Source of the DNA: Clostridium sp. CAG:1024
Lineage (GTDB): Bacteria > Bacillota > Clostridia > Christensenellales > CAG-138
Direction of reading: 5' to 3'
DNA: 5,110 nt
Assembly (NCBI GenBank): GCA_000432015.1
Contig: HF985530.1
Span: forward strand, 1-5,110
The notes beneath the pieces are model-generated. The model did not search any database and was not told where the DNA came from. It worked only from the letters and a program-made list of their open reading frames with translations. Below, in pieces: positions 1 through 5,110 of this stretch. Positions within the stretch are counted from its first letter, which is position 1, and the number at the start of each line of letters is the position of its first letter. Position numbers and translations under genes: made by a program.

Positions 1-102
1 TCCGTTTTGTGTTGCACGTTGGTGAAAACAGCAAGAACACTGAAGAATGCCTTTCCTCCAATCGATTTTCTTTTGCTTCTTTTCTTCTAAAAAGAAAAGA
101 AG
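1..102. repeat. Intergenic repeat element, left copy (cut by window edge)
   Basis: This is a diverged copy of 3924-4023 in the same orientation. It begins with 11 identical bases (TCCGTTTTGTG), which in the other copy are the right arm and tail of the terminator-like hairpin. It continues with matching blocks at 19-29, 51-67 and 71-84, and ends in a related hairpin at 76-102. The middle (about 30-50) aligns poorly, and overall similarity is roughly two-thirds by eye. It lies just downstream of the ABC gene, as the other copy lies downstream of the CofE-family gene. If the pattern holds, the missing hairpin arm lies just left of the window and would terminate the ABC operon. Confidence 0.55.
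76..102. other. Pyrimidine/purine hairpin downstream of the ABC gene
   Basis: CTTCTTTTCTT (76-86) pairs perfectly with AAGAAAAGAAG (92-102) across a 5-base loop. The stem is AT-rich and has no T-run after it on either strand, so it is not a classical intrinsic terminator. It may be a 3'-end stabiliser or simply part of the repeat element. Confidence 0.6.
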
Positions 103-121
103 GTGCTGCGGGAGCTCGGCT

Positions 122-151
122 CTTTTGCTTTCTGTTTTTTGAAAAGAAAAG
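122..151. other. Imperfect hairpin just after the ABC gene stop
   Basis: CTTTTGCTTTC (122-132) pairs with GAAAAGAAAAG (141-151), with two central mismatches and an 8-base loop. It lies eight bases beyond the ABC stop codon in transcript sense. The sequence is simple and AT-rich, so chance is possible. It may contribute to the transcript's 3' end. Confidence 0.35.
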
Positions 152-159
152 GGAGTCTC

Positions 160-1980
160 TTATTCGTCGATGTGGAACTGCGTCTCGTAGAGCCGGCGGT
201 ATAGCCCATTCCGCTCGAGCAATTCTTTGTGGCTGCCCGATTCTACGATGCACCCGTGATCCACGACGAGAATACCGTCCGCTTTCAGGATTGTCGAGAG
301 CCTGTGCGCAATCACGATGCTCGTGCGCCCTGCCATGATGCGCTCCATTGCGGACTGGATTGCCGCTTCGCTGATGGAATCGAGCGCGGAGGTCGCCTCG
401 TCCAGAATGAGGATCTTCGGATCCTTGAGCAGCACCCGCGCAAGACTGATGCGCTGCTTTTCACCGCCGGACAGCTTCAGCCCGCGATTGCCTACAACGG
501 AATCGTAGCCGTGCTCAAGGCTTTCGATCATGTCGTGGATGTTCGCGATGCGGCATGCCTGCCGAAGTTCCTCTTCCGTCGCATTCTCCTTCGCAAAGCG
601 GAGATTCTCCGCGATCGTGCCGTTGAACAGGTACGTTTCCTGCGTTACAACACCGATCCTGTCGCGCAGATAGGCGAGCTCGATGTTCTTTACGTTCGTT
701 GCGCCGATGCGGACCGCACCAGAATCCACATCGTACAGCCGAGGGATCAGATTCACGATCGTGGATTTGCCCGAACCCGACGGCCCGACGATCGCGTACA
801 TGCTGCCGCCCGGCACGGTAAAATCAATGTCGGAGAGGATTTGCTTGCCCGGCTCGTATGAGAACGCGACGTGCTCAAAGCGGATGTCCCGCTGCTCCAT
901 GGGCGGGCGCACGGGATGCTTGCAGTTGGCCACGCCGCGCTCGCGGTCGAGGTAGTTGAAGATGCGCGTAAACAGCGCGAGCGATCTTGTGAAATCGACC
1001 TGCACGTTCAGCAGCGTTTCCACAGGGCGGTACAGACGATTGATGAGCGCGACGGCCGCGGTCACGACGCCGACGGTCAGCGTGGGGTCGCCCTGTGAAA
1101 TGATGAGGTATCCGCCCGCAAAGTAGATGAGCAGCGGCCCCACCTGCGTGAACATGCCCATGACTACGCGGAACCACTTGCCGCTGCGCGATTCCTTCAG
1201 ACTGAGCCGCGAGACCTCGCGGTTGATGGCCTCGAACTTTGCATATTCTTCCTTTTCGCGCGTGAAGAGCTTTACAAGCAGCGAACCCGAAACGGACAGC
1301 GTTTCGTTCACATGGTCGTTCATCTCGTCCTGCTTTTCCTGCGCGAGCCCGGCGAGCGTAAAGCGTGTGCGCCCCGCGCTGCGCGTCGGCAGTATGAGCA
1401 GCGGAAGGATGCAGACGCCCACGAGCGCGAGCTTCCAGCTCATGGAAAACAGCGCGAAAAGCGTGGTCGCGACGGTCAGAACATTGCTCACGATGCTCGT
1501 CAGCGTGCCGCTCACAACGCTCGATACGCCGGAAATGTCGCTGTTCATGCGGGTGATGATGTCGCCCTGCTTCTCGGTGGTGAAAAAACTGTGCGCCATG
1601 TATTGCAGGTGCCGGTACATCTCGTTGCGCATGTCGAATACGATGCGTTGGCTAATCCACGCGCTGACGTAGCTTTCGAGCACGCCGATGATCTGACTGG
1701 CGCTCAGCGTGACGAACGCAAGCAGCAGGAGCTTGACGAGCAGCGCAAGCTCTCTTCCGCCGAGCGCCTCGTCTACGATGCGGCCGGTCAGAATGCTTGG
1801 GAAAAGGCCAATGATGCTCGACGCGGCGAGCGCGACGAACACGAGCAGAAATTGCAGCCAGTAGGGGGTGAGGTAACTCCCGATGCGCTTGAGCAGCGCG
1901 GGCGTGACCACAGGCATATGCTGTTTTTCTTCCTCCGTCAGGAAGCCTCTCGGACCTGCCGGACGCGATGCGGGGGACAT
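160..1980 (-). CDS. ABC exporter half-transporter, fused permease and ATPase (MsbA/BmrA-like)
   Basis: This 606-residue protein is a type IV ABC exporter subunit. It would sit in the cytoplasmic membrane and use ATP hydrolysis to move a substrate, typically a lipid, drug or peptide; the sequence does not show which. The N-terminal ~330 residues form the membrane domain, with hydrophobic segments near residues 43-66, 80-103, 155-178, 185-200, 278-296 and 301-318. The ATPase domain has Walker A GPSGSGKST (about 399-407), a Q-loop Gln near 447, signature LSGGE (503-507), Walker B ILILDE ending in the catalytic Glu near 528, and an H-loop His near 559. All key residues are intact and the length is normal. 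It must dimerise, and no partner half-transporter is visible, so a homodimer is the simplest reading. I chose ATG at 1980 over the in-frame GTG at 1986 because the ribosome binding site overlaps that GTG. It is the last gene of the probable operon, and its stop is TAA. Confidence 0.95.
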   Translation of the reverse strand: MSPASRPAGPRGFLTEEEKQHMPVVTPALLKRIGSYLTPYWLQFLLVFVALAASSIIGLFPSILTGRIVDEALGGRELALLVKLLLLAFVTLSASQIIGVLESYVSAWISQRIVFDMRNEMYRHLQYMAHSFFTTEKQGDIITRMNSDISGVSSVVSGTLTSIVSNVLTVATTLFALFSMSWKLALVGVCILPLLILPTRSAGRTRFTLAGLAQEKQDEMNDHVNETLSVSGSLLVKLFTREKEEYAKFEAINREVSRLSLKESRSGKWFRVVMGMFTQVGPLLIYFAGGYLIISQGDPTLTVGVVTAAVALINRLYRPVETLLNVQVDFTRSLALFTRIFNYLDRERGVANCKHPVRPPMEQRDIRFEHVAFSYEPGKQILSDIDFTVPGGSMYAIVGPSGSGKSTIVNLIPRLYDVDSGAVRIGATNVKNIELAYLRDRIGVVTQETYLFNGTIAENLRFAKENATEEELRQACRIANIHDMIESLEHGYDSVVGNRGLKLSGGEKQRISLARVLLKDPKILILDEATSALDSISEAAIQSAMERIMAGRTSIVIAHRLSTILKADGILVVDHGCIVESGSHKELLERNGLYRRLYETQFHIDE

Positions 1981-1985
1981 GGACA

Positions 1986-1992
1986 CTCCTTT
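1986..1992 (-). promoter_or_regulatory. Ribosome binding site of the ABC exporter gene
   Basis: On the minus strand this reads AAAGGAG, five bases before ATG at 1980. It overlaps the alternative GTG codon at 1984-1986, leaving no spacer for that codon. It therefore fixes the start two codons downstream of the longest open frame. Confidence 0.8.
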
Positions 1993-2074
1993 CCCGGCTC
2001 GGCCGCATAGAATCGCGCGGGGCCCGTTCGGAATTAAAGATCACCGCCCGACGGACAGCAGAAAGACCGAGGCT

Positions 2075-2713
2075 CTATTTGCGGATGCGCGGGAGATTCC
2101 AATGAAAATGCGTTGCAAGGATGCGGATCGCGATGACGACGAGCACGCCGGACGCGACGGCCACCACCTCATAAAAGCCCAGCGCGTGCATGGCATAGTA
2201 GAGGGCTGCGCCCGCAAGCGCGGCGATGGCGTATACACGTTTTTGCAGCACCATGGGGATGCGCCCGACAAGCTGATCGCGCATCAGACCGCCGCCAACG
2301 CCCGTGACCGTGCCGACGAACATGGCAAGAAAGGCGTTGTCGGAGAAGCCCGCCGACGCAGCCGCGCGAACGCCGACCACGACGAACACGCCGAGACCGA
2401 TGGCGTCGAGCACATTGATGGCGGGATTCAATTTTTCTACATTATGGCTGAAACGGTCGCCGAGAAGATACGCAAAGGCGAACGCGAGAAGCGATACGCC
2501 GACCGCGACCGCGACGTAGATGGGGTTGCGGAAGAGCACGGGCGGCACATCCCCGAGCAGGATATCCCGCATTGCGCCGCCGCCCACGGCAGTGACCGTG
2601 CCGAGCACGGCAACGCCGAGCAGGTCGAGTTCTTTTTCGAGCGCGACCATCACGCCCGAAAGCGCAAACGCCGCCGTGCCGATCAGTTCGAGTACGAAGA
2701 TCGCAGTTTCCAT
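2075..2713 (-). CDS. TRIC/UPF0126 family membrane protein (YicG/YadS-like)
   Basis: This 212-residue, very hydrophobic protein belongs to the UPF0126 family, called trimeric intracellular cation (TRIC) channel-like in prokaryotes and labelled glycine transporter in some databases. Prokaryotic TRIC proteins are trimeric membrane channels permeable to monovalent cations. The actual substrate here is not known. The sequence shows two homologous halves with matching glycine-rich motifs, GGGAMRDILLGDVP (44-57) and GGGLMRDQLVGRIP (140-153), 96 residues apart. This is the hallmark of the family's internal duplication. About seven membrane segments are expected; hydrophobic runs are visible near 5-24, 31-48, 64-85, 100-116, 125-141, 158-176 and 181-200. 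The ATG at 2713 has GGAG (2721-2724) seven bases upstream. The gene begins 30 bp after the yhaM-like stop and ends with TAG, 94 bp before the ABC gene. Length is typical and nothing is missing. Confidence 0.92.
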   Translation of the reverse strand: METAIFVLELIGTAAFALSGVMVALEKELDLLGVAVLGTVTAVGGGAMRDILLGDVPPVLFRNPIYVAVAVGVSLLAFAFAYLLGDRFSHNVEKLNPAINVLDAIGLGVFVVVGVRAAASAGFSDNAFLAMFVGTVTGVGGGLMRDQLVGRIPMVLQKRVYAIAALAGAALYYAMHALGFYEVVAVASGVLVVIAIRILATHFHWNLPRIRK

Positions 2714-2743
2714 TCTTTCGCTCCGTAAGGATCGTGTGCGGTT

Positions 2744-3724
2744 TTATTCGTCCTCGGCTTTGACAAGGCCGAACGCATGGTTGTAAAGCTGGCGATTGTC
2801 GAGCGCCCACTGCCGCTCGGAGAACCCCCGCGGCTGCACGCCCTCGAGCGCGGAGAACATCTCATACATGCGGCTGTCGAGCAGGTCCAGTTCAGAGAGC
2901 ACCTCTGCCTCCGGGAACATGGGCATTTTCGGACTGCCGAATTCCGGCGCGCCATGATGGGAGAGCAGCATATGCTCAAGCAGCATTGCCGTATGCCGCG
3001 GCACGCCGAGCAGCTCCGCGGTCGAAGCGATGACCGATACGCCGATGTTGATATGACCGAGAAGCTGTCCCGCGTCGGAATACGCCGAAGCAAGCCCCAG
3101 CTCATTCGTTTCAAATTCGTCCAGCTTGCCGATGTCGTGCAGGATCGCGCCCGCGTATACAAGATCCGTGTTCAGAAGTGGATAGGTCGCGCACACGCCC
3201 TTTGCAAGCTGCACGATCGTCCAGCTATGGTGCAGCAGACCGCCGCGCGTGGCATGGTGCAGCTTTACGGCTGCGGGGAAGTACAGGAGCCGCTCGCGGT
3301 TTTCGCGAAGCAGGTATTGCACGAGCCTTCTGAGGTCGTCGTCATGGAACGAACCCGCAAGCTCGAACAGTTCGTCGTACAGCCATGCCGGATCAAAGGG
3401 CGCGCAGGGCAGCAGCCCCGACATGTCCACGTTGTCCGCAGGGGTCGATTTTCGGATGCGTTCAATTTTGAGCTGCTCCGCATCCTTCCAGATCGTGATG
3501 CTGCCGCGCACCTTGACCACGTCGCCTGCCTGATACTCGCCCTGCACGGCGCGGTTATAGTCCCAGAGCTTCGCCACGGCCTCACCCTCCGCGTCCGCAA
3601 GCACGAGATCGAGATAATCCGTACCCTTGATGTTCTGCCGCACGGAAACGCTCTTAATGATACAAAATCCCTCAAACTGCGTCGCGCCTGCGGGCAGCGC
3701 GTTCAAAAGTCGCATTCTTGCCAT
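2744..3724 (-). CDS. yhaM: YhaM-like 3'-5' exoribonuclease (OB-fold + HD domain)
   Basis: This 326-residue cytoplasmic protein resembles Bacillus YhaM (about 314 residues) and staphylococcal CBF1. These are metal-dependent 3'-5' exoribonucleases that trim RNA 3' ends. The first ~90 residues look like an OB-fold nucleic-acid binding domain (for example DYLDLVLADAEGEAVAKLWD at 36-55 and GDVVKVRGSI at 67-76). The HD metal-dependent phosphohydrolase domain follows from about 150. Its candidate metal ligands are His165/His166 (GGLLHHS), the HD pair His196-Asp197 (ILHDIGKLDE), His224 (LLGHI), His256/His257 (LSHHG) and Asp283 (ELDLLDSR). The frame stays open upstream to 4036, but that extension has no protein-like character and would run through the promoter. 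ATG at 3724 has a strong ribosome binding site and starts the recognisable protein. It is the first gene of the probable three-gene unit. The family call is firm; the activity is inferred from homologues. Confidence 0.92.
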   Translation of the reverse strand: MARMRLLNALPAGATQFEGFCIIKSVSVRQNIKGTDYLDLVLADAEGEAVAKLWDYNRAVQGEYQAGDVVKVRGSITIWKDAEQLKIERIRKSTPADNVDMSGLLPCAPFDPAWLYDELFELAGSFHDDDLRRLVQYLLRENRERLLYFPAAVKLHHATRGGLLHHSWTIVQLAKGVCATYPLLNTDLVYAGAILHDIGKLDEFETNELGLASAYSDAGQLLGHINIGVSVIASTAELLGVPRHTAMLLEHMLLSHHGAPEFGSPKMPMFPEAEVLSELDLLDSRMYEMFSALEGVQPRGFSERQWALDNRQLYNHAFGLVKAEDE

Positions 3725-3729
3725 GCTGT

Positions 3730-3736
3730 TCACCTC
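3730..3736 (-). promoter_or_regulatory. Ribosome binding site of the yhaM-like gene
   Basis: On the minus strand this reads GAGGTGA, five bases before ATG at 3724. It supports this start over the frame that stays open up to 4036. Confidence 0.8.
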
Positions 3737-3745
3737 ACTGGCTTC

Positions 3746-3754
3746 ATTATAGCA
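3746..3754 (-). promoter_or_regulatory. Extended -10 promoter for the yhaM-TRIC-ABC unit
   Basis: The minus strand carries TGCTATAAT, a consensus sigma-A -10 box (TATAAT, 3746-3751) preceded by the TGn extended -10 motif (3752-3754). With 17-bp spacing, the -35 position is TCCCGC, which is a poor match. An extended -10 promoter can work without a good -35. Transcription would start near 3739, giving a leader of about 15 bases that begins just before the ribosome binding site. No operator is obvious. The assignment rests on motif and position only. Confidence 0.7.
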
Positions 3755-3897
3755 TAGGTTCGGCGCAAGCGGGACGGGTTTTCTGTCTTTTCTGAAGGGG
3801 GCTGATTCCTTTTCTCGAAGAACAGAAATAAAAGGCATTGCGGGGGAAGGGGGTGGATGGAAGCCGGTCGTTTCCCCGGCAGCCTGCTTACGGTATG

Positions 3898-3931
3898 AAA
3901 ACGGACGGTTCGGATGTGAACCGTCCGTTTT
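3898..3931. terminator. Perfect 14-bp bidirectional terminator-like hairpin
   Basis: AAAACGGACGGTTC (3898-3911) is the exact reverse complement of GAACCGTCCGTTTT (3918-3931), with a 6-base loop. The GC-rich core is flanked by an A-run on one side and a T-run on the other, so it can act as an intrinsic terminator on either strand, although the U-run is only four bases. With all genes on the minus strand, the likely role is ending transcripts of the CofE-family gene, whose stop lies about 140 bp upstream. It would also insulate the yhaM promoter. Confidence 0.7.
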
Positions 3932-3995
3932 GTGCGTAGCCTTGGAGAAAGCGATCGAAGAACGCCGGGCCCCTTTGCCGCATTTGATTATTTTG

Positions 3996-4023
3996 CCTCT
4001 TTTCCTTATAAATAGAAAAGAGG
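3996..4023. other. Pyrimidine/purine hairpin downstream of the CofE-family gene
   Basis: CCTCTTTTC (3996-4004) pairs perfectly with GAAAAGAGG (4015-4023) around a 10-base AT-rich loop. It corresponds to the hairpin at 76-102, with one stem pair changed from T:A to C:G on both sides. There is no adjacent T-run, so the downstream hairpin at 3898-3931 is the better terminator candidate. Confidence 0.6.
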
Positions 4024-4070
4024 AGAAAAGGATCAAACCTCAAAAGAGAAAAAGCAAACCCGCGCCGCGC

Positions 4071-5110
4071 TCACATCGCATAGTTTTTGAAGTAGTTCTG
4101 CACCACGACGATGGGCGTGCCCTTGTCGCCGCTGCCGCTCGTCAGATCGCAGAGCGAGCCGATCAGATCGGTCAGCCTGCGCGGCGTGGTGCCCTCGGAG
4201 GCCATCTGCCCCTTGAGATCCGCGTCCTTTTCGCTGATGGCCTTTCGGATCGCATCCCGCAGCGCGTCGCCCGACAGCCCCGCAAAGTCGTTGTCCGCGA
4301 GGTATTTGAGCTTCAGCTCGTTGGGCAGGCCGTTCAAGCCGGCAGTGAAGCCCGGCGCGACCGTCGGATCCGCAAGCTCCCATATCTTGCCGATCGGATC
4401 CTTGAACGCGCCGTCGCCGTAGACCATGGCCTCGATGTGCTTGCCTGTGCGCCGGGAAAGCTCGCGGCTGATTCCCTCTGCGACCGCCTGCGCGTTTTCC
4501 GGAAAGAGCTTGACCGTTTGCTCCGTCGCCTTGTTCGAACCGAGCAGACCGAACCGCGCATTGCAGCCGCTGCCGTTCACCGGCGCGTTCAGAATGTCCG
4601 TCAGCGTCAATACGATCCTGCCGCCCGCGCTCCGAATGCGGCGCGCCGTGCGTTCGCGCGTATGGATATCCGCACAGAGCACCGTGTCCGTATAAGCGAG
4701 GATCGCCTCAGGACGGTTTGCAAGCACGATCTCCGCCTCCGCGCCCTCCTCCTCGATGAGCTGCCGGTAATACCCGATGTAATCCATGCCCGTGAACGGG
4801 TGGCGGGACGTGCCGAACCGCGCTTCGAAGGCATCCGCGGTCAACACGTCGGAATAAGGATTCACGCCGCTGTCGTCCAGCACGTCCGGATCGAGCAGAT
4901 GGTTTCCAACCTCGTCCGAGGGATAGCTGAGCTGCACCACGACCTTTTTCGCGCCGCGCGCAATGCCGCGCAGACAGATCGCAAACCGGTTCCGGCTGAG
5001 GATCGGGAATACGACGCCCACCGTGCCGCCGGGCAGCTTTGCGGAAACGTCCGTCGCGATGTCGTCCACGCTCGCGTAGTTTCCGGCGGCGCGCGCCACG
5101 ACCGCCTCCG
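4071..5110 (-). CDS. Coenzyme F420-0:L-glutamate ligase (CofE)-family protein, N-terminus off the window
   Basis: This is a partial gene: 345 residues are visible, ending in TGA at 4071-4073. In methanogens and actinobacteria, CofE is a GTP- and metal-dependent enzyme that adds L-glutamate to coenzyme F420-0. Many Clostridia carry a longer CofE-domain protein with the same label but unproven activity, and this sequence resembles that group. Recognisable stretches are ARAAGNYASVDDIA near the visible start, GVVFPILSRNRFAICLRGIA (residues about 31-50), SYPSDEVGNH, VLCADIHTRERT, GLLGSNKATEQTVKLFPENA (about 187-206), YGDGAFKDPIGKIWE, the ADPTVAPGFT segment, and the C-terminal GTPIVVVQNYFKNYAM. The GTG at 5097-5099 is not the start, because the frame continues upstream as Glu-Ala-Val into the family's conserved region. 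Probably about 50 residues are missing. It appears to be transcribed separately from the yhaM unit. Family assignment is confident; the F420 role is not. Confidence 0.85.
   Translation of the reverse strand, partial: EAVVARAAGNYASVDDIATDVSAKLPGGTVGVVFPILSRNRFAICLRGIARGAKKVVVQLSYPSDEVGNHLLDPDVLDDSGVNPYSDVLTADAFEARFGTSRHPFTGMDYIGYYRQLIEEEGAEAEIVLANRPEAILAYTDTVLCADIHTRERTARRIRSAGGRIVLTLTDILNAPVNGSGCNARFGLLGSNKATEQTVKLFPENAQAVAEGISRELSRRTGKHIEAMVYGDGAFKDPIGKIWELADPTVAPGFTAGLNGLPNELKLKYLADNDFAGLSGDALRDAIRKAISEKDADLKGQMASEGTTPRRLTDLIGSLCDLTSGSGDKGTPIVVVQNYFKNYAM

Larger units (their letters stand above)
3898..4023. repeat. Intergenic repeat element, right copy (more complete)
   Basis: The part from 3924 to 4023 matches bases 1-102 in the same orientation. 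Shared blocks in order are TCCGTTTTGTG (3924-3934), TTGGxGAAAxC (3942-3952), CTTT..GATT (3973-3989) and TTTTGCxTCTTTTC (3991-4004) with its pairing arm to 4023. The blocks keep their spacing to within about three bases. The remainder, 3898-3923, is the left part of the terminator-like hairpin and has no visible counterpart, because the other copy runs off the left edge. In transcript sense the element lies 3' of the CofE-family gene. True boundaries are unknown. Confidence 0.55.
3725..4070. other. 346-bp intergenic region between the CofE-family gene and yhaM-like gene
   Basis: No gene is supported here. Reading leftward from the CofE-family stop, it holds a T/C-A/G hairpin (3996-4023), the perfect terminator-like hairpin (3898-3931), and finally the extended -10 promoter and ribosome binding site of the yhaM-like gene. 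The stretch 3782-3897 shows only weak structure: GCCGG/CCGGC arms at 3863-3867 and 3876-3880, and TTCTGT/ACAGAA arms at 3781-3786 and 3822-3827. I assign these no function. Confidence 0.7.

Noticed and set aside
9..338. A plus-strand frame of 109 codons beginning in the left repeat.
   Set aside because: It starts at GTG without a ribosome binding site, runs through the AT-rich hairpins and continues antisense to the ABC gene.
1981..2074. Possible internal promoter or attenuator between the TRIC and ABC genes.
   Set aside because: Only weak -10-like strings (TTTAAT) without a matching -35 and a 4-bp stem were visible, too little to call.
1883..2728. A 281-codon plus-strand open frame across the TRIC gene and the gap to the ABC gene.
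   Set aside because: It lies opposite two convincing genes, and its product is a charged, low-complexity string of Arg, Asp, His and Ala with no domain; it is a composition artefact.
160..2755. The same short string TTATTCGTC at the 3' ends of the ABC gene (160) and the yhaM-like gene (2744).
   Set aside because: Nine bases encoding the same Asp-Glu-stop ending; adjacent sequence is unrelated, so it is most likely coincidence.
2777..3757. A 326-codon open frame on the plus strand opposite the yhaM-like gene.
   Set aside because: It is antisense to a clear OB-fold/HD protein, has no recognisable domain, and is rich in Arg, His and Val as expected for the complement of a GC-rich gene.
3725..4036. 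N-terminal extension of the yhaM-like frame by 104 codons.
   Set aside because: It would include the promoter, ribosome binding site and terminator hairpin as coding sequence. The extension is not protein-like, and ATG at 3724 has GAGGTGA at the right distance.

Overview
The window looks like a piece of a GC-rich Firmicutes chromosome, most likely Clostridia (Oscillospirales- or Christensenellales-like). This is inferred from the gene families (a YhaM-type HD/OB exoribonuclease, a clostridial-style CofE-domain protein), strong AGGAG-type ribosome binding sites and GC-rich codon use. It is not a taxonomic proof. All four genes are on the minus strand, so transcription runs from right to left.

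Layout in transcription order: (1) 5110-4071, the C-terminal part of a coenzyme F420-0:L-glutamate ligase (CofE)-family protein whose N-terminus lies off the right edge. (2) 4070-3725, a 346-bp gap holding an A/T-rich hairpin, a perfect 14-bp bidirectional terminator-like hairpin, and an extended -10 promoter. (3) 3724-2744, a YhaM-like 3'-5' exoribonuclease with an OB-fold and an HD domain. (4) 2713-2075, a TRIC/UPF0126 small membrane channel-like protein. (5) 1980-160, a complete ABC exporter half-transporter with fused membrane and ATPase domains. (6) 159-1, noncoding sequence with more hairpins.

The yhaM-like, TRIC and ABC genes are separated by 30 and 94 bp, with no convincing terminator between them. 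They probably form one transcription unit started at the TATAAT near 3746-3751. The CofE-family gene is probably a separate upstream unit ending at the 3898-3931 hairpin. No shared pathway links the three operon products; they read as housekeeping genes (RNA turnover, membrane transport).

The most notable structure is not a gene. The sequences downstream of the ABC gene (1-102) and of the CofE-family gene (3924-4023) are diverged copies of one element. It has the same orientation and nearly the same internal spacing in both places. It includes the arm of a terminator-like hairpin and a pyrimidine/purine hairpin with one compensatory base-pair change. I saw no CRISPR array, transposase, tRNA, rRNA or defence system, and no evidence of a novel multi-gene system.
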